Positions 1-9,961 of a stretch of DNA of 64,000 nt are shown here, piece by piece. A model generated the notes under the pieces. That model was not told where the DNA came from. It saw nothing but the letters and a program-made list of their open reading frames with translations, and did no database searches. Source of the DNA: Desulfovibrio desulfuricans (GTDB taxonomy: Bacteria > Desulfobacterota > Desulfovibrionia > Desulfovibrionales > Desulfovibrionaceae); the NCBI RefSeq assembly GCF_024460775.1, contig NZ_JANFYZ010000002.1, positions 280,954 through 344,953 on the forward strand. Reading direction: 5' to 3'. Position 1 is the stretch's first letter. Every line of letters begins with the position of its first letter. A program made the position numbers and the translations under genes.

Positions 1-19
1 TGATCGCTTGTTCGTTCAT
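1..19 (-). CDS. 5' end of a gene running off the left edge
   Basis: An ATG on the minus strand at 19 opens a frame whose first codons read MNEQAI before the window ends. A GGAG ribosome-binding site lies about 8 bases upstream. It is in line with the leftward choline microcompartment operon, 210 bases after the BMC-H gene, so it is probably a further member of that locus. Six codons do not allow a functional call. Confidence 0.5.
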
Positions 20-229
20 CTTGGCTCCAGCATGCAACGGCTGCGCATTGGGCAACCGCCTTGTAAATACGCGGGAATCGGGCCGCAGGCTCAAATTCCT
101 TTGGCGGGCGTTTTTATGGGCAACACCGCGCCGTTTCCGTAGAGGCGTTCTGCCTGTGGCTCCCCCGGCGCTGCTCGCGTGCAGCGCGCTGCCCGTCAGT
201 GTGCGCCGGGGGGCCAGATACGGCAAAGA

Positions 230-517
230 CTAGGCTTCGCGCTTGGGCAGAATCATTTCCACTTCGCTGTGGGGGCGGGGGATCACGTGCACGCTCACGA
301 GTTCGCCCACCTTTTTGGCAGCGGCGGCACCGGCGTCAGTGGCGGCCTTAACAGCGCCCACATCGCCGCGCACCATCACGGTGACAAGGCCGGAACCCAC
401 CTGGCTACGGCCAATAAGGGTTACGTTGGCGGCTTTCACCATGGCATCGGCGGCTTCAATGGCGCCCACAAGACCACGGGTTTCGATCATGCCCAGAGCG
501 TTGGCGGAAGCGGTCAT
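230..517 (-). CDS. BMC-H bacterial microcompartment shell protein (PduA/EutM type)
   Basis: A 95-residue single BMC domain, the usual length for hexamer-forming shell proteins. The sequence shows the canonical [20 protein letters not shown] start, a [13 protein letters not shown] pore region around residues 40-53 and the VIPRPH strand near the end. Such hexamers tile the shell facets and their central GSG pore passes small metabolites. In this locus the shell would enclose choline cleavage and retain acetaldehyde. It follows the acylating aldehyde dehydrogenase gene in the leftward choline operon. Of the BMC proteins in this window it is the only plain BMC-H, so it is likely a main facet component. 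Confidence 0.93.
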   Translation of the reverse strand: MTASANALGMIETRGLVGAIEAADAMVKAANVTLIGRSQVGSGLVTVMVRGDVGAVKAATDAGAAAAKKVGELVSVHVIPRPHSEVEMILPKREA

Positions 518-647
518 AGCTATTCTCCTTGCGTTATTTGCGTATGTTGTTGTGCCCCTGAGCGGGTCATGCCGTTGGGGGCATTCCGCAATAACGGGCT
601 GTTACGGTTACATTGGGCGGGCACTGGCCAGCCCGGTGTAGCTGCTG

Positions 648-2159
648 CTAAAGAACCTTCTTCAGCTCGGCCACAATCAGTTCGGTGACGGCGTTGATAT
701 CAATGTTGCCAGCGCTGGCAGCCGGGGCAGACGTGCCATGACCGCTGCCGGAGCAGCAGGAGGAGGCAGGGGCAGCATGGCTGTCCGCGCCGTGCCCGTT
801 GCCGGAGCAGCAGCACTGGGAGTTAAGGTCATAGGCCACACGGCGGATGTTGATCAGGTTCATGGGCGTGACGTTGTCGGAAGTGGCACTGCCGCCAACG
901 GCCCCGCAGCCCAGGGTGAACGAGGGGAACAGCCCGGTGCTGAGGCCCACCGCGCCCTGCGTGGCGGGCGTGTTGACCATGATGCGCGAAACAGGCTTTT
1001 TGAGGCCGAATTCGCGGATGATTTCTTCGTTGTTGGAGTGGATGGCAAGGGTGTGGCCCGCGCCGCAGTTGTGCAGCAGGGCGGTGCACAGTTCGCAGGC
1101 TTCATGCCAGTCTTCCACCACGTAAAAGCCGAGCAGGGCCGTGAGCTTTTCCTTGGAGAAAGGATACTTGTGGCCAACGCCCTTTTCGTCCGAAACGAGC
1201 AGGCGCGTACCCTGGGGTACGTCGATGCCGGCGATGCGTGCGATGGTCTGGGCGTCGCGGCCCACAATGGCGGGGTTCATGCTGCCATTGCCGCGTTCCA
1301 TGACGTTCTTGACCTTTTCCAGCTTTTCGCCCTGGAGGAAGTAGGCTCCCTGGGCTTCCAGCGTGGCGCGCACCTTGGCGGCGATGCAGGATTCGGTGAC
1401 GATGGACTGCTCGGAGGCGCAGATGGTGCCGTTGTCGAAAGTTTTGCTGCTCATGATCTTGGTCACGGCGCTTTCGATATCAGCGGTGCGTTCAATGAAG
1501 GCGGGCGTGTTGCCAGCGCCCACTCCCAGTGCGGGCGTGCCGGAGCTGTACGCGGCCTTGACCATGCCGGGGCCGCCCGTGGCAAGGATGAGATCGCAGA
1601 TCTTCATCAGTTCGTTGGTGCCTTCAATGGTGGGAATGGTAATGCAGCTCACCAGATCGGGCGACACGTTGCAGCTGCGCAGCGCGCCCTGAATGATTTC
1701 CACCGTCTTGGCAATGCACTTGCGGGCGCTGGGGTGCGGCGTAAACACAATGGCATTGCCCGACTTGAGCGAGATGAGCGACTTGTAGATGGTGGTGGAC
1801 GTGGGGTTGGTGGAGGGCACAATACCCGCAATCACACCCACGGGCACGGCCACTTCCACAACCTTGGTCTCGTTGTTGGTGGAAAGAATGCCCACGGTCT
1901 TCATGTCGCGAATGCAGGCATAGACCTTTTCGCTGGCAAGCAGGTTCTTGGTCTTTTTGTCCTGCGGCTTGCCAAAGCCGGTTTCTTCCGCAGCCATTGT
2001 GCCCAGCGTTTCAGCCTGGGCAGCGGTGGCTTCGGAAACGGCCTTGATCACGGCGTCCACACGTTCCTGGCTCATCTGTGCGAATTCCGGCTGCGCCTTG
2101 CGCGCAGCGCGAACCAGTGCGCGCACCTCCTGAATGGAGAGCAAATCCTTATCGACCAT
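648..2159 (-). CDS. CoA-acylating acetaldehyde dehydrogenase of the choline microcompartment (EutE/PduP/CutF type)
   Basis: A 503-residue aldehyde dehydrogenase fold protein that should convert acetaldehyde, CoA and NAD to acetyl-CoA inside the microcompartment. The nucleophile is Cys247 in [11 protein letters not shown]. Residues 1-445 match the EutE/PduP family. After this comes an unusual linker of about 40 residues with two CCSGxGHG motifs (Cys449-451 and Cys468-469), then a terminal amphipathic helix ([18 protein letters not shown]). That helix resembles encapsulation peptides, here placed at the C-terminus. The gene starts 3 bases after the stop of the BMC gene upstream, so translation is probably coupled. 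Of the two aldehyde dehydrogenase homologues in the operon, this is the one with an intact active site. Confidence 0.93.
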   Translation of the reverse strand: MVDKDLLSIQEVRALVRAARKAQPEFAQMSQERVDAVIKAVSEATAAQAETLGTMAAEETGFGKPQDKKTKNLLASEKVYACIRDMKTVGILSTNNETKVVEVAVPVGVIAGIVPSTNPTSTTIYKSLISLKSGNAIVFTPHPSARKCIAKTVEIIQGALRSCNVSPDLVSCITIPTIEGTNELMKICDLILATGGPGMVKAAYSSGTPALGVGAGNTPAFIERTADIESAVTKIMSSKTFDNGTICASEQSIVTESCIAAKVRATLEAQGAYFLQGEKLEKVKNVMERGNGSMNPAIVGRDAQTIARIAGIDVPQGTRLLVSDEKGVGHKYPFSKEKLTALLGFYVVEDWHEACELCTALLHNCGAGHTLAIHSNNEEIIREFGLKKPVSRIMVNTPATQGAVGLSTGLFPSFTLGCGAVGGSATSDNVTPMNLINIRRVAYDLNSQCCCSGNGHGADSHAAPASSCCSGSGHGTSAPAASAGNIDINAVTELIVAELKKVL

Positions 2160-2162
2160 TTT

Positions 2163-2702
2163 TTACTCCTTTTCCTTCAGAGCCGCCCGGCAAATGGCGT
2201 CTATCAGCGTTTTCTTGTCGGAGGAGACAATCTGTCCGCGCGTGAGCGGAACCTGAAGGTCTCTGGCCAACTGCCGAAGTTTGTTTATGCTCATGCCCGC
2301 GAGTTTTTCCTTGCTCGGGGGCGCGGCCTGCGTGGCGGGCTTCGCCTTGTCGGCGGGGTCAGTCATGCTTGTCTGGCCTTCCTGTGCGGCCTCTGCCGGG
2401 GCCGCCGCCTCAATCTCAATGCTGCGCGGTTGCAACAGCAAAATATGTTCAAGCTCCGCATCGGGGCGGGGGATGACATGCCGCGAAACGCACTCCGCGC
2501 CTTCAATGCGCGCAATGGAGGCCGTGGCTGCGTCCACGGAGGACTGCACGGCAGCCACCTCGCCCGCAATGGTGATGGTCACAAGCCCGCCGGAAGCAAG
2601 GGACTTTTCGAGCAGGCGCACGTCTGCTGCCTTGAGCATGGCGTCGGCAGCCTCAATGGCTCCTATCAAGCCCCTCGTTTCCACAAGTCCTAATGCCAGC
2701 AT
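2163..2702 (-). CDS. BMC shell protein with a C-terminal SAP/Rho_N-like helical domain
   Basis: 179 residues. Positions 1-90 are a BMC domain ([20 protein letters not shown], then VIPRPDAELEHIL). Residues 91-130 form an Ala/Pro/Glu-rich linker. Residues 131-179 form a small helical domain (LAGMSINKLRQLARDLQVPL ... KKTLIDAICRAAL) whose LRQLAR-DLQV-KKTLIDAI pattern resembles SAP or Rho N-terminal folds. Those are often nucleic-acid binding. The general plan matches EutK and PduK, which also carry an extra C-terminal domain after a BMC domain. The tail could recruit a partner or bind nucleic acid; this is an inference. The gene lies between cutD and the acylating dehydrogenase. Confidence 0.88.
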   Translation of the reverse strand: MLALGLVETRGLIGAIEAADAMLKAADVRLLEKSLASGGLVTITIAGEVAAVQSSVDAATASIARIEGAECVSRHVIPRPDAELEHILLLQPRSIEIEAAAPAEAAQEGQTSMTDPADKAKPATQAAPPSKEKLAGMSINKLRQLARDLQVPLTRGQIVSSDKKTLIDAICRAALKEKE

Positions 2703-2759
2703 GCTTTTTCTCCTTCACTGCGCAAGGGCGCGGCGCGGGTTTGTCCGTAATTGTCTGCG

Positions 2760-3692
2760 TTAATGCCTGATGGTCTTCACATCGAGGTCATAGCCACGTA
2801 AAATGCTTTCCATGGTCGCCATATCCCGGTCATCAAGCACAGGGTTGTCCTTGATGGGATATTCCATGTCGAGCTGGGCGTACTTGCCGACGCCCATCTT
2901 GTGGTAGGGGAGCAGATCAACACCCTTCAGGTTTTTCATACCTTTGTAATTATACAGAAATTTTCCCACGGCGTGCAGTTCTTCCGCATCGTCGTTGTAT
3001 CCCTTCAGCAGGGGCATGCGGATGCGCACGTTGCTGCCGTTTTCAAGCAGCCAGCTCAGGTTCGCCAGTATGGTCTCGTTGCGCACGCCCGTGAGGGCGT
3101 AGTGCTTTTCCGGATTCATGTGCTTGATGTCGAAGAGGAAGAGATCAACCACTTCGGCAAGCTGGCGCACAACTTCAGGGCGGGCATAGCCGCACGTTTC
3201 CATGGCGGTGTTGATGCCCTTGTGCTTACAGGCCAGGAGCAGGTTTGCCACGGCTTCCGGCTGGAGCATTGGCTCGCCGCCGCCTACGGTAACGCCCCCG
3301 CCGGAGCTCTGGTAAAAAGGCCAGTCCTGTTCCACCACTTCCAGCAGTTCAGAAATGCCCTTGCATTCGCCCGCGATGGCCAGCGCCCCCTGGGGGCAGG
3401 CCTTGACGCAGCGCCCGCAGGCGATGCAGTCAAGCTCCCTGTTGACGGTATGCTGGCCTTGCTCTCCTGCGAGCGCGTGAATGCCTGAGGGGCAGACGGG
3501 CACGCACGCGCCGCAGGAGATACAAAGGTCTTTTTTGTACAGCACATCACAGCGCCGACGCTGGCTTTCGGGGTTTGAGCACCATTTGCAGCGAAGGGCG
3601 CAGCCCTTGAAGAAAACGATGGTGCGTATGCCCGGACCGTCATACATATTGTATTTCTGTATGTTGAAAACGATGGCTTTTCTTTCGATCAC
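2760..3692 (-). CDS. cutD: Choline TMA-lyase activating enzyme, radical SAM (CutD)
   Basis: 310-residue glycyl radical enzyme activase. It uses S-adenosylmethionine and a [4Fe-4S] cluster to place the glycyl radical on CutC. The radical SAM motif CxxxCxxC is Cys31-Cys35-Cys38. Two ferredoxin-type cluster motifs follow, at Cys57/60/63/67 and Cys89/92/95/99, as in other activases with a bacterial ferredoxin insert. A GGGEPM SAM-binding motif is also present. It lies immediately downstream of cutC in the same orientation, which settles the partner. Confidence 0.96.
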   Translation of the reverse strand: MIERKAIVFNIQKYNMYDGPGIRTIVFFKGCALRCKWCSNPESQRRRCDVLYKKDLCISCGACVPVCPSGIHALAGEQGQHTVNRELDCIACGRCVKACPQGALAIAGECKGISELLEVVEQDWPFYQSSGGGVTVGGGEPMLQPEAVANLLLACKHKGINTAMETCGYARPEVVRQLAEVVDLFLFDIKHMNPEKHYALTGVRNETILANLSWLLENGSNVRIRMPLLKGYNDDAEELHAVGKFLYNYKGMKNLKGVDLLPYHKMGVGKYAQLDMEYPIKDNPVLDDRDMATMESILRGYDLDVKTIRH

Positions 3693-3749
3693 GGTGCTTT
3701 TCCCCTGCCGTATGCCGTTACGCTTGTGTTGCCGTAAGTACCGGGCGGC

Positions 3750-6308
3750 CTAGAAGTGGCGCAGCACGGTTCTGCTGATGATTTCGTCCTGAACGTCCTT
3801 GCACAGCTCGATGAAGAAGGCGCTGTAGCCAGCCACGCGCACAACCAGATCGCGGAAGTCCTTGGGGTTCTTCTGCGCATCAAGCAGGGTCTGGTTATCC
3901 AGGTAGTTGAACTGCATTTCGCCGTTGCCCAGGATGCTGGCCGTGCGGATGAGGGTGATGACGCCCTGTTCGCCTTCGGGGGTATCCAGCAGACCGGACA
4001 TGAGCTTGAAGTTGTGCACCATGCCGATGTTCATGTTGTCGTTGGACATCTTGGACACGCTCTTGATGATGGCGGTGGGGCCTTTGACGTCCGCGCCCTG
4101 GGTGGGGCTGATGCCGTCGGAAAGGGGCTGCCATGCGCTGCGGCCGTTGGCGGATGCGCCAAGCAACTGGCCGAAGGGCGTGTTGTTGGAGATGGACAGG
4201 GTGCCGTGGCTCAGGATGGAGTAGAGCGTGCGGTACTTGCGGTGCTCCTGCTCGGTGAACGACACGAGGTCGGCGGCGATGTTGTCGGCGTAGTCGTCGT
4301 CGTTGCCGTACTTGGGCGCGGCAAGGCAGTCTGCCAGCACGGCATCGTAGCCCTTGAAGTCGGCCTTGAGGGCTTCGTTCAGGTATTCGAGCGTGTACTT
4401 CTTGTCTTCGTACACAAGCTTCTTGATGGCGGCCATGGAGTCCACATAGGTGGCAAGACCGCTCCAGACCACGCCGGGGCCGAAGTTGTACATGGCGCCG
4501 CCGGAGGCCACGTCGCAGCCGTGTTCCATGCAGCCTTCGTACATGATGGACATGAGCGGCTTGGGCGCAAAGTCGCGGTGCACGCGCTGGGAAATGACCG
4601 TGGCGACGCTGGACCACTTGGTGATGTAGCGAATCTGCTCCTTCACCGCGGCCTCGAATTTTTCGTAGGTGTCAAACTGGCTCAGGTCGCCGGAGTCGGG
4701 GCAGACTTGTTTGCCATACCACAGCGGCACGCCGTGGTTGAGCACCAGTTCGATGCAGATGGGCCACTGGGTGTATGCAGTGGAGGTCCACTGGTAGAGG
4801 CGGCCAGATTTCTGCGGTTCCACGCAGCCCATGAGGCAGTAGTCGCGGGCGTCTTCAATGCTCACGCCCTTGGCCAGCATCATCTTGATGTGGGTGTCGT
4901 CAAAGTGCACGGCGGGGAAGCCCATGCCGGAACGGATGACGGCCACGATCTTCTTGAGGTATTCCTGCGGCGAGGAGTTGTGCACGCGGGTTGCCAGCGA
5001 GGGCTGGTAAATACGCACGTGGCGCACCGCGTCCATAAGCAGATAGGTCAGCTCGTTGGTGGCGTCGCGGCCCTCGCGGGTAACGCCGCCCACGCACATG
5101 TTCACGAAGGGCTGGTAGCCAGCAAAGAACTTGGAGCTGCCCTCGCTGGTGAGCCACATCATTTCAGACATCTTGATCAGCATGCAGCCAGCGAGATCAA
5201 ATGCCTCGCAGGGGGTCATGCGACCCGCTTCGATGTCGGCCTTGTAGAGGGGGTACATGTACTGGTCAACGCGGCCAATGGACATGCCGGTCTGGTTTTC
5301 TTCAACCACCAGCAGGGATTCCACGGTCCACACAGCCTGAATGGCCTCCCAGAAGGTGGTGGGAGCATGTGCGGGAACGCGGGCGTTGACTTCGGAAATC
5401 TTGAGCAGTTCGGCCTTGCGCTTGGGATCGTGTTCTTTTTCCGCAAGCTGGGCGGCGTATTCGGACATGCGCTTTGCATAGCACATGACGCCTTCGGTCG
5501 TTTCGATAACCGACTTGTAGAAGTAGATTTTGTCGATATCTTCGGGATTGGCGTAATCCAGGTGCGTCAGGTGTTCCTGCGCTTCATGCTGAATGTCCAG
5601 CATGCCTTTTTTCATCAGGATGACGTCATAGCCGGGGTTGGAGTCGCCGCCGCCGTTGAGGGCGTGGTACGAGCAGTCGGACACGTAGGATTCGCCCGAA
5701 AGTTCCCACAGACCGGCTTCGCGGTACTGGGCTTCGCAGTATTCGTCCACGGACTTGCCTTCCCAGTAGGGGAAGATTTCTTCGCGCAGAACTTTCTTGT
5801 CTTCTTCAGCAAGATAGAAGGGGTCCTGCGGGCGGGAGCCGATGGTGTCCAGCTCGTCGCGCAGCCAGCGCCAGGAAATATCGGGCGAAAACGCGCCAGC
5901 GCGCGGCGCGCCGTTGGGTGCGCCCACGATGAGTTCATTATCCTGAATGACCAGGGGCGCGGTTTCGCAGCAGTAGCGGAAAGCCTTGGCGCGCAGCAGA
6001 ATGCGCGGCATGCCGGGGTTTTCGCTGTCAATCTTGGTAATGGCGCGCGCACGGTGAATGGTGATGCGCGGCATCTGCAAAAGATAGTTGGTCTTGAGCT
6101 TGAGATGGCGCTCGGTAGGGCCGTCAGGCACGTTGACGCCGTCAGACACGCCAGCCTTGGGGCCGGAATGCTGCGCGGGGGCAGTGGGCGTGAGGGTAAC
6201 AGCCGAGCCGGAAGACGTGGCAAATATCTTGCGCAGCGTTTCGCGCTCTTCGGGCGTCAGGCTTTTGGTGACTTCTGCTATCTTTTGAGTAAAATCATGA
6301 AGATCCAC
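3750..6308 (-). CDS. cutC: Choline trimethylamine-lyase, glycyl radical enzyme (CutC)
   Basis: 852 residues, close to the usual ~846. It cleaves choline to trimethylamine and acetaldehyde. The thiyl radical cysteine is Cys495 in MGCVEP, with the catalytic Glu497 two residues on. The glycyl radical site is Gly827 in RVAGYSA, 25 residues from the C-terminus. Both are offset by six from the published Desulfovibrio alaskensis numbering (Cys489, Gly821), which fits a slightly longer N-terminus. That N-terminal region (about residues 1-60) is the type that may target the enzyme to the shell. The gene is preceded by the inactive-looking aldehyde dehydrogenase homologue and followed by cutD. Confidence 0.97.
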   Translation of the reverse strand: MDLHDFTQKIAEVTKSLTPEERETLRKIFATSSGSAVTLTPTAPAQHSGPKAGVSDGVNVPDGPTERHLKLKTNYLLQMPRITIHRARAITKIDSENPGMPRILLRAKAFRYCCETAPLVIQDNELIVGAPNGAPRAGAFSPDISWRWLRDELDTIGSRPQDPFYLAEEDKKVLREEIFPYWEGKSVDEYCEAQYREAGLWELSGESYVSDCSYHALNGGGDSNPGYDVILMKKGMLDIQHEAQEHLTHLDYANPEDIDKIYFYKSVIETTEGVMCYAKRMSEYAAQLAEKEHDPKRKAELLKISEVNARVPAHAPTTFWEAIQAVWTVESLLVVEENQTGMSIGRVDQYMYPLYKADIEAGRMTPCEAFDLAGCMLIKMSEMMWLTSEGSSKFFAGYQPFVNMCVGGVTREGRDATNELTYLLMDAVRHVRIYQPSLATRVHNSSPQEYLKKIVAVIRSGMGFPAVHFDDTHIKMMLAKGVSIEDARDYCLMGCVEPQKSGRLYQWTSTAYTQWPICIELVLNHGVPLWYGKQVCPDSGDLSQFDTYEKFEAAVKEQIRYITKWSSVATVISQRVHRDFAPKPLMSIMYEGCMEHGCDVASGGAMYNFGPGVVWSGLATYVDSMAAIKKLVYEDKKYTLEYLNEALKADFKGYDAVLADCLAAPKYGNDDDYADNIAADLVSFTEQEHRKYRTLYSILSHGTLSISNNTPFGQLLGASANGRSAWQPLSDGISPTQGADVKGPTAIIKSVSKMSNDNMNIGMVHNFKLMSGLLDTPEGEQGVITLIRTASILGNGEMQFNYLDNQTLLDAQKNPKDFRDLVVRVAGYSAFFIELCKDVQDEIISRTVLRHF

Positions 6309-6366
6309 GTTGATTCCTCCATGGTTTGCGATGGCGGCTCCGGCTGCTGCCGGGGCTTGTTCCGCA

Positions 6367-7818
6367 TCACCTGTTCAATTCATTGAGAGCCTTGCGCAAA
6401 ACGCGCCGCAGTGCGTCTGAAACGGGGTCGGCCTGGTCGCTCTGCTGTTCCCTGAACGAGAAGCCGCGAACGCCGTAACCTACCTTGCGCCGATAAATGA
6501 GATTCATTGGTGAAATGTTGTCGGAGCTGAATCCGTGCCCGGCCAGACCACTGCCCTGCGTCATGGAAGGGAAAAGGTCGGTGGTAAGGCCCATGCCGCC
6601 AAAAGCGGCAGGCGTGTTGACCAGCATGCGGGCCACGGGCTTTTTGAGCGCGAACTGCTGGATGATTTCTTCATCCTGGCTGTGGATGGTCATGGTTTGG
6701 GCGTGACCCTCGCGCAGCAGAAGTTCGAGGCATTTTTCGCAGGCATGCCGCCAGTCCGGTTCAACATAATAGGCAAGCACAGGGGCCAGCAGTTCCCTGA
6801 TAAAGGGGTCGGCGGGGTCCACGTAGCGGCGTTCAACCAGCAGCACACGCGTACCCTGCGGCACGGCAATGCCCGCCTTTTCGGCCAGCACTGTTGCCGA
6901 TTGCCCCAGCATGGCGCGGTTGCGGCGGCCATTGGGGTGAAACATGGTTTCGCTCAGGGCCTGGGCCTGCGCCTCGTTGATAAAACAGGCTCCGCCCGCC
7001 TCAAATGCCCGACGCGCCTGCGGCTCGATCTTGCCGTCCACAATGACGCACTGCTCGGCAGAGGGGGCCAGCCCGTTGTCAAAACTCTTGCTGGCAAGGA
7101 TGTCGTCCACGGCCTTGCAAATGTCGGCAGTGGCTTCAATAAAGGCCGGGCCGTTGCCCATGCCGCCGTAGATGAAGGGCTTGCCGCTGTGGCGCGCCGC
7201 TTCAAGCATGCTGTCCCTGCCGGTTACCAGAACCAGAGCCACAAGACGGTGGCGCATGAGTTCTTCAATGCCGCTGTCGGCGACCATGGTCAGGCAGGTC
7301 ACAGAACCTTCGGGCAGGCCGTGGGCCTGACCGGCGGCAGACATGGCCGCCACCACGCGGCTGGTGCATTCCACGGCGTGCTGGTGGGGGCAAACCACAA
7401 TGGAATTGCCCGCCTTGACCGCCGCAAGCACATTACAGATGGTGGTGGAAACCGGGTTGGTGCAGGGGCTGAGGGCGGCTATAACGCCCACGGGCACACC
7501 CACTTCAAACACGTTTGGCGCGGCATCGGCGCTCTGGGGCAGCCTGCCCACGCAGCGCATGCCCCGCACGCTCTGGATGACGCGGCGGCAGGCAAAAAGG
7601 TTTTTGGCCATTTTGTCCTGCCACACGCCGCATCCGGTTTCTTCGTGGCTCATGACGGCAAGCGACTGGGCCTCAGCGGCGGCGGCTTCAGCCATGGCTT
7701 CCACCACCGTGTCCAGTGATTCCTGAGGCATGGCGGAAAGCCGCGTCTGAGCGTCAGCCGCGTTTTCAGCAAGGATGCGAGCCTGCTGGATGGAAATAAG
7801 ATCCTTGTCGCCGATCAT
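6367..7818 (-). CDS. Aldehyde dehydrogenase homologue lacking the catalytic cysteine
   Basis: 483 residues, similar along its length to the acylating dehydrogenase at 648-2159 (shared start DKDLxSIQxxR, VPVGVIA, KPVxRxxVNTPA, SDNxxPMNL). At the active site [11 protein letters not shown] is replaced by [11 protein letters not shown], so Pro252 sits where the nucleophile Cys should be. The nearest cysteine is Cys257, five residues later. It also lacks the Cys-rich tail of its paralogue. It probably cannot form the thioacyl intermediate. A structural or regulatory role, such as partnering the active enzyme in the lumen, is more likely. It is the second gene of the operon, upstream of cutC. Confidence 0.88.
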   Translation of the reverse strand: MIGDKDLISIQQARILAENAADAQTRLSAMPQESLDTVVEAMAEAAAAEAQSLAVMSHEETGCGVWQDKMAKNLFACRRVIQSVRGMRCVGRLPQSADAAPNVFEVGVPVGVIAALSPCTNPVSTTICNVLAAVKAGNSIVVCPHQHAVECTSRVVAAMSAAGQAHGLPEGSVTCLTMVADSGIEELMRHRLVALVLVTGRDSMLEAARHSGKPFIYGGMGNGPAFIEATADICKAVDDILASKSFDNGLAPSAEQCVIVDGKIEPQARRAFEAGGACFINEAQAQALSETMFHPNGRRNRAMLGQSATVLAEKAGIAVPQGTRVLLVERRYVDPADPFIRELLAPVLAYYVEPDWRHACEKCLELLLREGHAQTMTIHSQDEEIIQQFALKKPVARMLVNTPAAFGGMGLTTDLFPSMTQGSGLAGHGFSSDNISPMNLIYRRKVGYGVRGFSFREQQSDQADPVSDALRRVLRKALNELNR

Positions 7819-7838
7819 GTTTCCTCCGATGAACCCGG

Positions 7839-8435
7839 TCAGCTCAGGGCGTAGCGCCTTACAAGCCTGACAAGACGACGGTGGGGCGTGGGGATCACAG
7901 CGGAGCTGTAAACGGTAGCGCCCATATTGTTCACGGCCTTGATGCCGGCGGCCACGGCGGCCTGCACAGCGGCCACATCGCCCTGCACAAGGGCGGAGCA
8001 GTAACCGGAGGCCACGTTTTCGTAGCCGATCAGTTCCACATCGGCGGCCTTGATCATGGCGTCCGCGCCTTCCATAAGAAAGACGATGCCGAAGGTTTCA
8101 ATCATGCCCAGGGCGCGCAGACCGGGATCGTCTTCTGCCACTTCGTCCAGCGTATGCGCACGGACAATGCCGCTCATACCGCGCGCAGGGCGGGGCATGA
8201 CGTTGGTGGCCGTAAGCTTGCCCACAGAGGCGGCAGCAGCGGCGCCAGCGTCAACAGAGGCCTTAACTGCGGCCACATCGCCCCGAACCATGATGGTAAC
8301 GAGGGTGGAGCCAACGTTTTCGTAGCCGACAAGATCAACATCCGCGGCTTTGAGCATGCTGTCCGCGCCGTAAATGGACGGAACCATGCCAAGAGTTTCA
8401 ATCAGGCCAAGGGCTTCTTCACCTGTATACTGCAT
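7839..8435 (-). CDS. Tandem-domain BMC shell protein (BMC-T)
   Basis: 198 residues with two BMC domains, about 1-95 and 103-198, both starting ALGxIET and ending in a VxPxP strand. Proteins of this class form pseudohexameric trimers. The pore-loop equivalents differ: domain 1 reads [11 protein letters not shown], domain 2 reads [12 protein letters not shown] with a single Cys next to the pore position. PduT also has a pore cysteine, which binds an iron-sulfur cluster, so a redox role is possible but unproven here. It is the first gene after the operon promoter. A GAGG ribosome-binding site stands 8 bases before this ATG. Confidence 0.9.
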   Translation of the reverse strand: MQYTGEEALGLIETLGMVPSIYGADSMLKAADVDLVGYENVGSTLVTIMVRGDVAAVKASVDAGAAAAASVGKLTATNVMPRPARGMSGIVRAHTLDEVAEDDPGLRALGMIETFGIVFLMEGADAMIKAADVELIGYENVASGYCSALVQGDVAAVQAAVAAGIKAVNNMGATVYSSAVIPTPHRRLVRLVRRYALS

Positions 8436-8503
8436 ACAACTAACCTCGTGGGGACCCGTGTTCGTGTCCGGGCATAGCCGGGCGGAGCAAATCTCCTAGT
8501 TCC

Positions 8504-8535
8504 TTTCTAGCCGTTCCCCTATAGGGAAAAGTCAA
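8504..8535 (-). promoter_or_regulatory. MerR-type promoter/operator of the choline operon
   Basis: On the minus strand a -35 TTGACT (8535-8530) is followed by a 19-20 base spacer and a -10-like TAGAAA (8509-8504). The spacer is centred on the perfect palindrome CCCTATAGGG (8526-8517). An over-long spacer with a central dyad is the hallmark of promoters activated by MerR-family proteins. It lies about 70 bases upstream of the tandem BMC gene and about 400 bases from the divergent MerR gene. The assignment of that regulator to this site is inference. Confidence 0.75.
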
Positions 8536-8929
8536 GCCATATCCCGATTTTTTTCGTCTTGTGTGTGAAATTTGTTGCAGCCCTTGCGGAATGCGGGTTT
8601 TGGCCTCTTACCTGGCTGTTTTTTGATTTTTCCGCCTGCTGCGCGGGTATGCGAGCGCATGGCGGTTGTGGAGCGCGCAGAGGGATCAGCGGCATTTTTG
8701 CGTTTAATTACGGGCCTGTCGCAAGAATGTCTGCTTTTTGCGGCAAAAGGCGGCGACCTTCCCTAAAACTGGAACCTTGGGCCGGATTTGAAGAAGCGGG
8801 CGCAGGTGGCAGGTTCAGATCGCATGGGCGCATTGAGGATGGGGGCATGAGAGGAATAGGCCGGAACGACTTTTGCACTATCAAGGAGGGTACGCCCCAA
8901 GCCGGACACCGCACATTCAGGAGAGCTTC
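8536..8929. other. Divergent intergenic region between the choline operon and merR-like gene
   Basis: About 390 bases with no convincing gene on either strand; the short open frames here have no ribosome-binding sites and no recognisable motifs. The MerR-type promoter lies at its left edge. I see no clear promoter for the rightward regulator gene. Confidence 0.5.
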
Positions 8930-9778
8930 ATGAATTCTCAGCGCTACACCATAAGCGAAATGAGCGAGACTTCGAATATTTCAAAAAAGGCCCTGCGTTT
9001 TTACGACAAGCTGGGCCTCATCACGCCTCGCCTGCGCGGGGCCAACAACTACCGCTATTACACGCATGAAGATGTGCTCTCAGTGCCGCCTCTCAAATAT
9101 TACAAGCAGATGGGATTCCGGCTTGAAGAAATCCGCGCGGCCTTTGATGCGGACAGCAACGCCTCGCTGAGGGCTCTGCGCGAGATGTTTACTACCAAGA
9201 TGGAAGACCTGCGGCAGGAGGAAGACGTGCTGCGTTTGCGCTCGGCCTCCATCCATGACTGGCTTGAGCTGCTGCATGAGGCGGAAATGGTGCTGGATAA
9301 CGATCTGCGGCAGGTCTCGGTCAAATATGTTCCGCCGCAGAATCTGCTGTTCCATGACGAGGTGTTCTCTCTGGACATCAAGTCCACCATCATCAATATG
9401 GGCTTTACCAATTATGTTGAATCACTGGATAACAACATTGCCGGGCCGGTCATTGTCCATTTTTCTTCGGTAGAAGACAGGCTGAAAAAGGTGGAACAGC
9501 CCATACAGGTTTTGCAGCGCCCCATGCGCCCCTGCAAGCCGGAGCTGATGCAGACGCTTGGGGGCGTGCTCATGGCAAGCTGCTATCACATAGGCCCTTA
9601 CGAAACCATCAGCGACACCTACCGCAAGCTGCAACGCTGGTGTGCATCCAACAGCTATGTGCATGCACCGGATGCGTTTGAACGGTATGTCACCGATTAC
9701 TGGACAACCAACAATGAAGCGCTTTTTGTGACCGAGGTTCTAGTGCGGGTGCGCCGCCCCAACGACACATTCGTTTAA
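8930..9778 (+). CDS. MerR-family transcriptional regulator with GyrI/BmrR-like effector domain
   Basis: 282 residues from the ATG at 8930, chosen because AGGAG sits 7 bases upstream and the MerR helix-turn-helix (YTISEMSETSNISKKALRFYDKLGL) then begins at the N-terminus. Residues 1-70 are the DNA-binding domain, about 75-120 the coiled-coil dimer helix, and 130-282 resemble the GyrI/BmrR ligand-binding fold. Regulators of this type twist promoters with long spacers, and one lies upstream of the divergent choline operon. It may sense choline or a product. That link is inferred from position only. Confidence 0.9.
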   Translation: MNSQRYTISEMSETSNISKKALRFYDKLGLITPRLRGANNYRYYTHEDVLSVPPLKYYKQMGFRLEEIRAAFDADSNASLRALREMFTTKMEDLRQEEDVLRLRSASIHDWLELLHEAEMVLDNDLRQVSVKYVPPQNLLFHDEVFSLDIKSTIINMGFTNYVESLDNNIAGPVIVHFSSVEDRLKKVEQPIQVLQRPMRPCKPELMQTLGGVLMASCYHIGPYETISDTYRKLQRWCASNSYVHAPDAFERYVTDYWTTNNEALFVTEVLVRVRRPNDTFV

Positions 9779-9825
9779 GCGAAAGCATGCCGCCGGGCGC
9801 TGTTTGGCACAGCTCGGAAAAAGTG

Positions 9826-9870
9826 AAGGCCGTTGCCCGGGAGTCCGGGCAACGGCCTTCTTGCGCTATA
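9826..9870 (+). terminator. Hairpin after the MerR-family gene
   Basis: A perfect 15-base-pair stem (9826-9840 with 9845-9859) and a four-base loop lie 48 bases after the stop. The T-tract after it is weak. Confidence 0.75.
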
Positions 9871-9886
9871 TTCACAGCGCAGGGCA

Positions 9887-9932
9887 TAAAAATGGGCCTG
9901 CCGCCGACCAGTATGCGTGGTCGGCAGCAGGC
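9887..9932 (-). terminator. Terminator of the porin gene
   Basis: Read on the minus strand, a stem of about 14 pairs (9932-9918 with 9910-9896) is followed by TTTTT at 9892-9888. It lies 30 bases after the porin stop. Confidence 0.85.
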
Positions 9933-9961
9933 CTGTACCGGAGGAAGGAACCGCCGGATCT

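Noticed and set aside
738..2693. Long plus-strand open frame of 651 codons opposite the aldehyde dehydrogenase and BMC genes
   Set aside because: Antisense shadow of GC-rich coding sequence; rich in Gly, His and Arg, no ribosome-binding site, and the opposite strand encodes recognisable proteins.
3756..6386. 876-codon plus-strand frame opposite cutC
   Set aside because: The cutC strand has full motifs; this frame is a low-complexity antisense shadow.
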